This document shows positions 1 to 5,311 of a stretch of DNA of 5,311 nt, in pieces. Below the pieces are notes generated by a model. That model made no database searches, had not been told where the DNA came from, and saw only the letters and a program-made list of their open reading frames with translations. Within the stretch, counting starts at the first letter, position 1; each line of letters opens with the position of its first letter. The stretch comes from an uncultured Clostridia bacterium (GTDB lineage Bacteria > Bacillota > Clostridia > Oscillospirales > Ruminococcaceae), in contig CAMGJS010000090.1 of NCBI GenBank assembly GCA_946056455.1, positions 1 through 5,311 on the forward strand, read 5' to 3'. The position numbers were made by a program, and so were the translations under genes.

Positions 1-1
1 T

Positions 2-1441
2 AAAGACAGAATTCTAAAGGTTCTGTCTGCCTATAATCCATGGTGGAAAACCGGAATGGTAAATTTAGGAATGTCTAAAACATATAAAAGATTTGCTTTT
101 CACGAAGCAATGAAACGACTGAATGAAAAAACTATTCGCAGAACGATTATATTGACCAGAACGCGCCGTGTAGGTAAAACAACAATACAGTATCAGATGA
201 TCGAAGCATTGCTGAAATCCGGTGTCAGTCCTCAAAAAATTGTTTTTATTTCTATGGACCATCCTATGCTCAAATTAAGTCAGTTTAATGAAGTTTTGGA
301 ATGTTATCACGAGAATATCTATGCAGAACAAGATGTATATTACTTTTTTGACGAAGTTCAGTATGCAACAGATTGGGACAGATGGTTAAAAACCATATAC
401 GACACTCAACCCGATACTCATATTATTGCAACAGGCTCTGCAAGTCCTGCCCTAATGAAAGGAAGCAGCGAAAGCGGCGCAGGAAGATGGTCTGTTATTC
501 AGGTTCCTACCCTGTCGTTTTATGAGTATTGCGAACTTCTTGGATTGGAGCATCCCGATATTCCTGAAGATTTAAAGCCGACTTATCTTTTGAATATGAA
601 TCAGGTAGAGCGTACTCAAATTATGATTCAACTATCAAAAATCCAGAAACATTTTATGAGATACTTACAAGTCGGAGGCTTTCCTGAACTTGCGTTGGCA
701 GATAACGATTTAATGGCACAACAGATAATGAGAGAAGATGTTGTAGATAAAGTATTAAAGCGTGATTTGCCTTCGCTTTATAATATTCGTAATTCAACGG
801 AACTTGAGCGAATATTCTTGTATCTTTGCAATGTTTCGTCTGAAATAGTATCTATTGAGGCAATAACAAAAGAATTGAACGGAGTATCCCGCACAACTGT
901 TGAAAACTATATTCAATATCTTGAGAGTGCAAATCTTATATATCAGAGCTGGCCCATTGATATGGGAGGAAAAAAAGTTCTCAAAGCAAAGCCAAAAATA
1001 TACATTGCTGATGCAGCCATCAGAAATGCTGTATTAATGGACGATTCTATTATGACAGACCCTACCGAAATGGGAAAAGTAGTTGAAACTGCCGTATACA
1101 AACATATTGCTGCCTTTTACTATGCGTATGCAACTTCTGTTGGGTATTTCCGCGGAGGAAAAAAGAATAAGGAAATCGACATAGTTGTTGATTATCCCAA
1201 AATCAAGAAAATTATGATAGAGGTCAAATATCGTGAAGGTGCTCCCATTGCAAATGATGACGCTATTGTAGAATTTTGCGATGAAGCTTGTGCGTCAATT
1301 GTTGTGACAAAATCTGCAGACGATTTCGGTATACACAATACTCCAAATGGAAAAAACTTGTTAAGAATTCCTGCTTTTGCATTTTTATATTTGTTAGGAA
1401 ACGCAGAAAAACATGGCTATCGCGGTATAGATAATATGTAA
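2..1441 (+). CDS. AAA+ ATPase with C-terminal DUF4143 domain (5' partial)
   Basis: Predicted P-loop ATPase of the AAA_14/DUF4143 group; the cellular role of these proteins is mostly unknown. Residues are numbered from the ATG at 56. Seen: Walker A TRRVGKTT (36-43, K41), Walker B YYFFDE (95-100), a TGSAS sensor-like segment (126-130), SESGAGR (138-144) and PTLSFYEY (151-158). A DUF4143-like region follows from about 228. A possible PD-(D/E)XK-like core is E344, D375 and EVK 389-391. The frame is open back to base 2 and encodes DRILKVLSAYNPWWKTG directly before the ATG. NPWW (35-46) is typical of the N-terminus of this group, so ATG 56 is almost certainly internal and the true start lies left of the window. 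Neither ATG 56 nor ATG 71 has a well-spaced ribosome binding site. Oddity: Arg35 stands where the first Walker A glycine is expected. It ends TAA and converges on the hydrolase gene. Family call is firm; substrate is unknown. Confidence 0.9.
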   Translation, partial: KDRILKVLSAYNPWWKTGMVNLGMSKTYKRFAFHEAMKRLNEKTIRRTIILTRTRRVGKTTIQYQMIEALLKSGVSPQKIVFISMDHPMLKLSQFNEVLECYHENIYAEQDVYYFFDEVQYATDWDRWLKTIYDTQPDTHIIATGSASPALMKGSSESGAGRWSVIQVPTLSFYEYCELLGLEHPDIPEDLKPTYLLNMNQVERTQIMIQLSKIQKHFMRYLQVGGFPELALADNDLMAQQIMREDVVDKVLKRDLPSLYNIRNSTELERIFLYLCNVSSEIVSIEAITKELNGVSRTTVENYIQYLESANLIYQSWPIDMGGKKVLKAKPKIYIADAAIRNAVLMDDSIMTDPTEMGKVVETAVYKHIAAFYYAYATSVGYFRGGKKNKEIDIVVDYPKIKKIMIEVKYREGAPIANDDAIVEFCDEACASIVVTKSADDFGIHNTPNGKNLLRIPAFAFLYLLGNAEKHGYRGIDNM

Positions 1442-1494
1442 ATTTATTCGGTTTTCGCCTTACTCATATAAAAACAATTATCCATTAAAATATA

Positions 1495-1725
1495 ATGCAC
1501 CAGACGGTAAAAATGGACAAAGGACAATATAACAGTAATGTCTGTCCCGAAGTGAGAATAACTTCGGGACAGATATTTTTACTCGCTATTGCTGTAGCTA
1601 TAGTCATTTCGGCAAAATACCTATTACAACAACTTTCTTTATATTCGTCAAGAAAAAAATCCTTGGTTGCTCCACGAATACTCATAAATCTGCTTTGTAA
1701 TTCTTTGCCGATAGGTCAATGGTGA
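1495..1725 (+). pseudogene. Possible decayed small membrane-protein ORF
   Basis: A 76-codon frame whose middle reads CPEVRITSGQ followed by a hydrophobic stretch, IFLLAIAVAIVISA (residues 27-40). From memory this resembles short one-helix proteins common in gut Clostridia, but I cannot name a family with confidence. After about residue 50 it becomes basic and loses any pattern. It passes an A7 run (1653-1659), where one extra base would switch to a frame ending at TAA 1698-1700. Its own last codons and TGA stop lie inside copy 1 of the 24-bp repeat. No ribosome binding site precedes ATG 1495 or ATG 1513, and a strong hairpin (1541-1573) lies within it. These points favour a remnant or a chance frame over a working gene. 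Confidence 0.3.
1541..1580 (+). terminator. Hairpin with T-tract, probable rightward terminator
   Basis: Perfect 13-bp arms at 1541-1553 and 1561-1573 with a 7-nt loop GAGAATA. The stem is GC-rich in its centre (TCCCG/CGGGA), can be extended by a G-U and three A-U pairs, and is followed by TATTTTT (1574-1580). The form is that of a Rho-independent terminator on the + strand. It lies about 100 nt after the ATPase stop, the only certain + strand gene nearby. It has no T-tract on the opposite strand, so it should not work leftward. Caveat: it overlaps the possible small ORF at 1495-1725. Confidence 0.65.
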
Positions 1726-1727
1726 AT
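1704..1727. repeat. 24-bp direct repeat, copy 1
   Basis: Exact match to 2411-2434, beginning TTTGCCGATAGG. Similarity continues beyond the identical core with small indels into the A-rich tract and the first bases of the adjoining hairpin (about 1701-1747 against 2408-2452). It sits directly beyond the hydrolase terminator in the direction of that gene's transcription. In this copy the core runs into the palindrome GTGAATTCAC (1722-1731). It looks like a dispersed intergenic repeat associated with terminators; two copies are visible here. Confidence 0.9.
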
Positions 1728-1731
1728 TCAC

Positions 1732-1768
1732 TTAAAAGAGCAAAACAGCCAAGGGGTGCTTGGCTGTT
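1732..1768 (-). terminator. Rho-independent terminator of the hydrolase gene
   Basis: Perfect 10-bp arms AACAGCCAAG (1744-1753) and CTTGGCTGTT (1759-1768) with a 5-nt loop GGGTG. Read on the - strand, the stem is followed by TTTTGCTCTTTTAAG, an interrupted U-rich tail. It begins 25 nt after the TAA stop of the hydrolase at 1794-1796. Confidence 0.85.
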
Positions 1769-1793
1769 GTGTAAATTCTTGATAAATTGGAAA

Positions 1794-2318
1794 TTATTGA
1801 GCCATAAGTTCAAGTGCTTTATCAAAAGGAATGCACTCTGCATATCTTCTGTTCCAAATAAATTCATTAAAATATTTGTAAGTCTGTTCAGCAGTCATAT
1901 ACTGATTATCAAATGTACTGTTTGTATTTTCAGGAACTATCATTTTGAAACCATGCTCGAAACCTGCTTTAATAGTCGCATCAATACAGTAATCCGTTTG
2001 CAGCCCGACAATTATAATCGTATTTTCTTCTTTTTGCTTTAAATATTCCACTAATCCTGTGTTTTTAAAAGAACTGTTTACATTTTTATCAAAAATAATC
2101 TCATTGTCATAAGGTTGAAAGCCGTCATATACTTCAAATCCATCGTTTCCTTTTGTCAGTTCATTACCAACACCATCATCATGCCTTACAAATATAATTT
2201 CTATATCGTTATGACGAGCTTTCTTTATCAGCTCTTTAACATGAGATTCAAACAAATCGAATTGATATAGTCTACTGTTTGTAATCGCTTTTTGTGTATC
2301 AACAACTAAAAGTACCAT
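1794..2318 (-). CDS. Isochorismatase-like cysteine hydrolase
   Basis: A 174-aa protein of the isochorismatase/nicotinamidase superfamily, probably a soluble cytoplasmic amide or ester hydrolase. The catalytic triad expected for the family is visible: Asp7 in LLVVDTQ near the N-terminus, Lys78 in FDKNVNSSF, and Cys111 in GLQTDYCIDAT. The length is normal for the family and no part is missing. The start is supported by GGAAGG (bases 2326-2331) placed 7 nt before ATG, and by a strong promoter about 55 bp upstream. The gene ends in its own terminator, so it is expected to be monocistronic. It converges with the ATPase gene and is bracketed by two copies of a 24-bp repeat. The substrate cannot be inferred: members act on isochorismate, nicotinamide, carbamoyl compounds and others, and no nicotinate or siderophore genes lie nearby. 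Superfamily is sure; exact activity is unknown. Confidence 0.95.
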   Translation of the reverse strand: MVLLVVDTQKAITNSRLYQFDLFESHVKELIKKARHNDIEIIFVRHDDGVGNELTKGNDGFEVYDGFQPYDNEIIFDKNVNSSFKNTGLVEYLKQKEENTIIIVGLQTDYCIDATIKAGFEHGFKMIVPENTNSTFDNQYMTAEQTYKYFNEFIWNRRYAECIPFDKALELMAQ

Positions 2319-2373
2319 ATAGACACCTTCCCAACTTCCGATTTTCCGAGCATATTATCTTCTCATCGTGTTT

Positions 2374-2402
2374 ATTATACCAGTTTACAGCTACAAAGTA
2401 AA
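2374..2402 (-). promoter_or_regulatory. Sigma-A-type promoter of the hydrolase gene
   Basis: On the - strand, TTTACT (bases 2397-2402, 4 of 6 to the -35 consensus) and a perfect TATAAT (2374-2379) are separated by exactly 17 bp. They point at the hydrolase start at 2318. The predicted transcript has a leader of about 50 nt. A 6-bp inverted repeat, GTTTAC (2383-2388) and GTAAAC (2398-2403), covers the spacer and -35 region and could be an operator, though it is short enough to arise by chance. Confidence 0.8.
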
Positions 2403-2410
2403 CAATGTTG

Positions 2411-2434
2411 TTTGCCGATAGGTCAATGGTGAAT
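2411..2434. repeat. 24-bp direct repeat, copy 2
   Basis: Exact match to 1704-1727, in the same orientation and 707 bp away. It lies just past the U-tail of the terminator of the 128-aa gene and 9 bp outside the -35 box of the hydrolase promoter. The flank differs from copy 1 by a substitution that breaks the GTGAATTCAC palindrome (here GTGAATACAC) and by a few indels in the A-rich tract. Confidence 0.9.
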
Positions 2435-2441
2435 ACACCTT

Positions 2442-2473
2442 AAAGAAAAACAGTCAGGTATTACACCTGACTG
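2442..2473 (-). terminator. Rho-independent terminator of the 128-aa gene
   Basis: Perfect 9-bp arms CAGTCAGGT (2451-2459) and ACCTGACTG (2465-2473) with a 5-nt loop. On the - strand the stem is followed by TTTTTCTTT (2450-2442). One arm lies within the last codons of the 128-aa gene and the stop codon (2461-2463) is in the loop, so the stem forms partly from coding sequence. Confidence 0.88.
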
Positions 2474-2847
2474 CTGAAACTTTTATCTCCGACACCCCAG
2501 CCGAGAAGTTCGAGTTTCAAAAATCTTTCATCGTTATATGCATCTGCCAGACTTTCAATAAGGATTTTTGCGTCCTTTATTTTTCCGTCTTTGGTCTTAA
2601 AACGGACTCTGACCTTTTTCCCCGCTGTATTTCTAAGAAGTCCTGTCATCTCCTCATATCCGCCGTTGTCGTATAATGACATATCTTTTAAGCTATAGCT
2701 TGAAGTGACATATTTATATGTATCCAGTATATTTCCATAAGCCTCAATGGAAATAATACCATTGTCAAATTCCTCAGGATGTGTGTAAATATCATATATA
2801 AAATCCATTTCAACTTCAATATATTCAGGTTTTGAAAATAATCCCAT
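2461..2847 (-). CDS. Conserved-looking hypothetical protein, 128 aa
   Basis: I do not recognise a family. The gene is nevertheless well supported: GGAGG (bases 2857-2861) stands 9 nt before ATG, a promoter with a perfect -35 box lies upstream, and its own terminator overlaps the stop. The protein is acidic and has no signal peptide or membrane segment, so it is probably cytoplasmic. It starts MGLFSKPEYIEVEMDF. The pattern of short charged and hydrophobic alternations suggests mostly beta structure, notably GKKVRVRFKTKDGKIKDAKILI (residues 76-97 region), followed by a helix-like SLADAYNDERFL and the strand-like KLELLGWGV near the C-terminus. Aromatic residues are frequent, with many Tyr in 9-64. 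It is transcribed separately from the helicase upstream and the hydrolase downstream, so its position gives little clue to its job. Confidence 0.85.
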   Translation of the reverse strand: MGLFSKPEYIEVEMDFIYDIYTHPEEFDNGIISIEAYGNILDTYKYVTSSYSLKDMSLYDNGGYEEMTGLLRNTAGKKVRVRFKTKDGKIKDAKILIESLADAYNDERFLKLELLGWGVGDKSFSSQV

Positions 2848-2868
2848 AGTTCGTTACCTCCGATTATT

Positions 2869-2899
2869 TTTATAATTGCTGTTTTTGTTGGTATGTCAA
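2869..2899 (-). promoter_or_regulatory. Sigma-A-type promoter of the 128-aa gene
   Basis: On the - strand a perfect TTGACA (bases 2894-2899) is followed 18-19 bp later by TTATAA or TATAAA (2869-2875). The spacer is slightly long but acceptable. The start codon is about 22 bp beyond the -10 box, giving a very short leader that still contains the GGAGG ribosome binding site. Confidence 0.7.
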
Positions 2900-2940
2900 G
2901 GGCGAATGTATAGGAGAATAAAATACAATCACCGTTTTAG

Positions 2941-2983
2941 AAAAAGCATATTCACCTATAAAAAGTCATAGGTGAATGTGCTT
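2941..2983 (-). terminator. Rho-independent terminator of the helicase gene
   Basis: Arms of 16 bp at 2944-2959 and 2968-2983 with one mismatch (inner part CACCTAT/ATAGGTG perfect) and an 8-nt loop. On the - strand the tract reads TTTTT at 2945-2941, overlapping the foot of the stem. It starts 31 nt after the helicase stop codon and separates that gene from the 128-aa gene downstream. Confidence 0.88.
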
Positions 2984-3014
2984 AATATTGTGCTTGACAC
3001 TGTTCACCGTTTCG

Positions 3015-5311
3015 TCAATCGCTCAATTCTTTTCTGAATTCAATGCTCGGAAGAATTACAGCGGTTTCTTCGTCATCATCTTTGCCTTTCCAAGCAACGA
3101 TAAACCGTATTTTTGCGGAGTACGGCATATATCCGAGGTCTTTCAAGGATTTTACTTCCGCATAGCTTTTTGACGAAAGCTGTACCAACGGATATGATTT
3201 GCCGTCACACTCATAATAAAGCTTGTTTGCTTTGACAGTAAGAGGACAACCGCTTTTAAGCGACAGTATCTGCTTTTTCTTGTCTTTGAAGAAATCAAGA
3301 AATACATCTCTGTGAGAAAGTTGCATAGTTATCTCCGAAGGCTCTTTGTATATTTCATTATCAAAGACAAATTCCGTCGCGTACTCCGAAAAAGCGTCAA
3401 ATTCTTTGCCTATATAATGAATATGAAGTAACGACTTCGCTCTGGTTATTGCAACATAGTGCTTTCTTCTGCTTTCATCGGTACTTATATCGGGGTCGTT
3501 AAGCAACATAAATACATTATCAAATTCCCTACCCTTTGATTTATGCATTGTTGAAACCGTAACGACTCCCTGCTCTGTTTTGTAAAAATCCTCTATCCTC
3601 GACTCTTGCAGAAAAATTTTAAAATCCGAACAATACTTCTTTTTATTGTTTCTCTCAAATGCGTTAAGAATATCGAGTATCAGAGAAAGACATTCACTGT
3701 CGCCGTAATATCTTTTAAGTTTTCCGACAGCTTCCTTCCACGATTCATCGCTGATAATCGCCGTCTTGTCATCAATATCGACGCACTTTATAAAGAACCT
3801 TATCTCAGCAATATTATAAATATTTATATCTCCGATTGTCTGAATAAGTTTTGCCCTTATACCACGCTGTTTCAATGCACCAAGAACAATAAGCGCCTCT
3901 TGGTTTGTATTTGTGAGAACACAGGTTGTCCCCTCGCCGTTAAGCGATGCAATATCATCAACAAGAGCAGATTCAATATACTCTCCGCTATGCTTTATCA
4001 GTTTGACTTCTCCGATATTTTCCGAAACAGCCCGAATTTCTTCAGTTTTAATTCTTTCGGTAATACCCTTTGCAAAAGCGTTTGCAAAATCGACAACACT
4101 CTTACAGCTCCTGTAATTTTCAATAAGGCTGTATTGCTTTGCATTGTAATCTGTGATAAACGATTTCAGGTATTTTGAATCCGAGCCTCTGAATTCATAG
4201 ATATTCTGGTCGTCATCGCCGACAGCGATAACTCTCATTTCATCGTTACGCTCCATAAGTGCGCGGACAAGAGCAAATTCATGCTCGTCCATATCCTGAG
4301 CCTCATCGATAACAAGAACCGTTTTTGTAATTTTGCCGAGGTCAACATCTTCGCTGAGAATAAGCCTGCCTGCGTCTTCAACAACATTCTCGGATTCTTC
4401 AAGGGAACCTATTTTGCCAAGCAGGTCAAAGCAATACGAATGGAATGTCTTAACTTCAACAAAAGTCGCCGCATTGCCGATAAGGTCATAAAGTCTGCTT
4501 TTAAACTCTATAGCGGCGGCGCGTGAAAATGTAAGCATGAGAAGTTGTTCATGCTTGACATCTTCAAGAAGTAACAAAGACGCAAGCTTATGGACAAGCA
4601 CTCTTGTTTTTCCGCTACCCGGCCCCGCGGTGCAAACAATATATTTTGACTCATTATCCTTGATTATTTCAAGCTGACGCTCCGAAAGAGTATCAAAGAG
4701 TTGTCTGTATTTTTCGGGAGTGATATTTTTTTCAATCTGCGCAGCTCTTTCTCCCTTAAAATAGGTTGAGATAAACTTTTTATAGTCCATCTGAAAATAG
4801 TCGTTTACAAACGCCAAAGCGCTGTTGTAATCCCTGACCATCATATTTGCATATTCGCCGACAATATGTATCTGCTGTATTTTCAGTTTATAGAACTCAT
4901 CGAGTTGCTTGTAGTCATCTTTTTTATACATTATTTTATTGTCGGTTATAAGCCTTGTAATCTTCATTCCGTTGTAAAGAACAAGAAATCCGCCTTCAAG
5001 CTTTATTGCATTTATTTTTGAAAGAAACAGCAAAGCCTCTGTAATATCCTCTGTTTGCACATCAAAAAGTTTCGAGTTTTTGTATGCGTCCCTGATTTCG
5101 ATAAGTGAAAACGCAACAAGAGTTTCTTCCTTTTCGCTTATATCAGAACTGCTGTTTTCATAAAGATACCTTAAAATAAATTCCGCAACATCATAGCTCT
5201 TTTCACGCTTGGATTTCATATCCTGAATGTCGTATTTTAAATTTACACTGACGCTGTTTGTATATAAATCTTGTTCCTTTTCGATATAGCTCCTTATTGT
5301 CCAGAAGTAGA
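3015..5311 (-). CDS. UvrD-like superfamily 1 helicase, probably the C-terminal part of a RecQ-UvrD fusion (5' partial)
   Basis: ATP-dependent DNA helicase core, expected to unwind or translocate on DNA. Residues are numbered from the ATG at 5219. Seen: Walker A AGPGSGKT (198-205), motif Ia LTFSRAAAIEF (229-239), Ib KTFHSYCF (257-264), motif II DEAQD (305-309), motif III GDDDQNIYEFRG (334-345), ENYR (367-370), motif V TVSTMHKSKGREFDNV (554-569) and motif VI YVAITRAK (588-595). All are intact. The first 190 residues are not part of a usual UvrD or PcrA. They look like a winged-helix-like region followed by HIVGEYANMMVRDY, which I recall from the linker of large RecQ-family proteins carrying a C-terminal UvrD module. 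The frame stays open from 5219 to the right edge, encoding YFWTIRSYIEKEQDLYTNS and more. No spaced ribosome binding site precedes ATG 5219, so that ATG is internal. The RecQ half is inference, as it lies outside the window. It ends TGA, followed by a strong terminator. Confidence 0.9.
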   Translation of the reverse strand, partial: YFWTIRSYIEKEQDLYTNSVSVNLKYDIQDMKSKREKSYDVAEFILRYLYENSSSDISEKEETLVAFSLIEIRDAYKNSKLFDVQTEDITEALLFLSKINAIKLEGGFLVLYNGMKITRLITDNKIMYKKDDYKQLDEFYKLKIQQIHIVGEYANMMVRDYNSALAFVNDYFQMDYKKFISTYFKGERAAQIEKNITPEKYRQLFDTLSERQLEIIKDNESKYIVCTAGPGSGKTRVLVHKLASLLLLEDVKHEQLLMLTFSRAAAIEFKSRLYDLIGNAATFVEVKTFHSYCFDLLGKIGSLEESENVVEDAGRLILSEDVDLGKITKTVLVIDEAQDMDEHEFALVRALMERNDEMRVIAVGDDDQNIYEFRGSDSKYLKSFITDYNAKQYSLIENYRSCKSVVDFANAFAKGITERIKTEEIRAVSENIGEVKLIKHSGEYIESALVDDIASLNGEGTTCVLTNTNQEALIVLGALKQRGIRAKLIQTIGDINIYNIAEIRFFIKCVDIDDKTAIISDESWKEAVGKLKRYYGDSECLSLILDILNAFERNNKKKYCSDFKIFLQESRIEDFYKTEQGVVTVSTMHKSKGREFDNVFMLLNDPDISTDESRRKHYVAITRAKSLLHIHYIGKEFDAFSEYATEFVFDNEIYKEPSEITMQLSHRDVFLDFFKDKKKQILSLKSGCPLTVKANKLYYECDGKSYPLVQLSSKSYAEVKSLKDLGYMPYSAKIRFIVAWKGKDDDEETAVILPSIEFRKELSD

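Larger units (their letters stand above)
1442..1793. other. Convergent intergenic region between the ATPase and hydrolase genes
   Basis: This stretch of about 350 bases separates the 3' ends of two convergent genes. It contains a 13-bp perfect hairpin with a T-tract facing rightward (1541-1580) and a possible decayed small membrane-protein frame (1495-1725). It also holds copy 1 of a 24-bp repeat (1704-1727), a 10-bp palindrome GTGAATTCAC (1722-1731), and the leftward terminator of the hydrolase gene (1732-1768). Nothing else in it looks genic. The arrangement fits a two-sided termination zone that has also collected repeat sequence. Confidence 0.7.

Noticed and set aside
56..58. ATG 56 as the start of the ATPase
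   Set aside because: The open frame upstream encodes family-typical NPWW, and no well-placed ribosome binding site precedes this ATG.
1485..1685. 66-codon open frame on the - strand, with a CPEVILTSGQ stretch like the + strand frame
   Set aside because: The resemblance arises because the 13-bp inverted repeat reads almost the same on both strands. There is no ribosome binding site and it is less protein-like elsewhere.
1719..2042. 107-codon open frame on the + strand
   Set aside because: It overlaps the hydrolase terminator and the C-terminal half of the hydrolase on the other strand, with no ribosome binding site.
1704..2434. CRISPR array or integron cassette with attC sites
   Set aside because: Only two repeat copies exist with a whole gene between them, and they lack the paired core sites and foldable structure of attC. 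No cas or integrase gene is present.
1442..3014. Insertion sequence or transposon in the intergenic regions
   Set aside because: No transposase fragment or terminal inverted repeats are visible; the inverted repeats found are short terminator hairpins.
3606..4178. 190-codon open frame on the + strand
   Set aside because: It lies wholly antisense to the helicase motifs, has no ribosome binding site and shows no recognisable pattern; it is a shadow of the real gene.
5217..5219. ATG on the - strand as the start of the helicase
   Set aside because: The frame is open through the window edge and the only AGGA-like bases abut the ATG, so this is an internal methionine.

Overview
This window looks like chromosomal DNA of a low-GC Clostridia-type Firmicute, possibly a gut Ruminococcus or Oscillospiraceae relative. 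That rests on its AT-rich composition, strong GGAGG-type ribosome binding sites, sigma-A-like promoters, simple U-tail terminators and the protein flavour. The genus is inference only. It holds four convincing genes. Two of them run off the window edges and are longer than their first in-window ATG suggests.

Layout, left to right. On the + strand, 2-1441 is the body and 3' end of a DUF4143-type AAA+ ATPase whose start lies left of the window. A convergent intergenic stretch (1442-1793) follows. It holds a +-strand hairpin/T-tract, a possible decayed small membrane-protein ORF, one copy of a 24-bp repeat, and the terminator of the next gene. The other three genes are on the - strand: an isochorismatase-like cysteine hydrolase (1794-2318), an unrecognised 128-aa protein (2461-2847), and the 3' part of a large UvrD-like superfamily 1 helicase (3015-5311). 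The helicase frame stays open through the right edge and is probably the C-terminal half of a RecQ-UvrD fusion protein.

The - strand genes are not a conventional operon. A strong terminator follows the helicase. The 128-aa gene then has its own promoter (perfect TTGACA), ribosome binding site and terminator. The hydrolase likewise has its own promoter (perfect TATAAT, 17-bp spacer), ribosome binding site and terminator. The last two units each end with the same terminator-adjacent sequence block, including an exact 24-bp direct repeat at 1704-1727 and 2411-2434, 707 bp apart. The hydrolase therefore sits in a compact repeat-bracketed transcription unit.

No functional link between the four products can be read from the sequence. 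They look like independently expressed accessory or housekeeping genes rather than a single pathway. I see no CRISPR array, tRNA, rRNA, transposase or complete defence system. The points most worth a second look are the repeat-bracketed unit, the helicase reading off the edge, and an altered Walker A first glycine in the ATPase.
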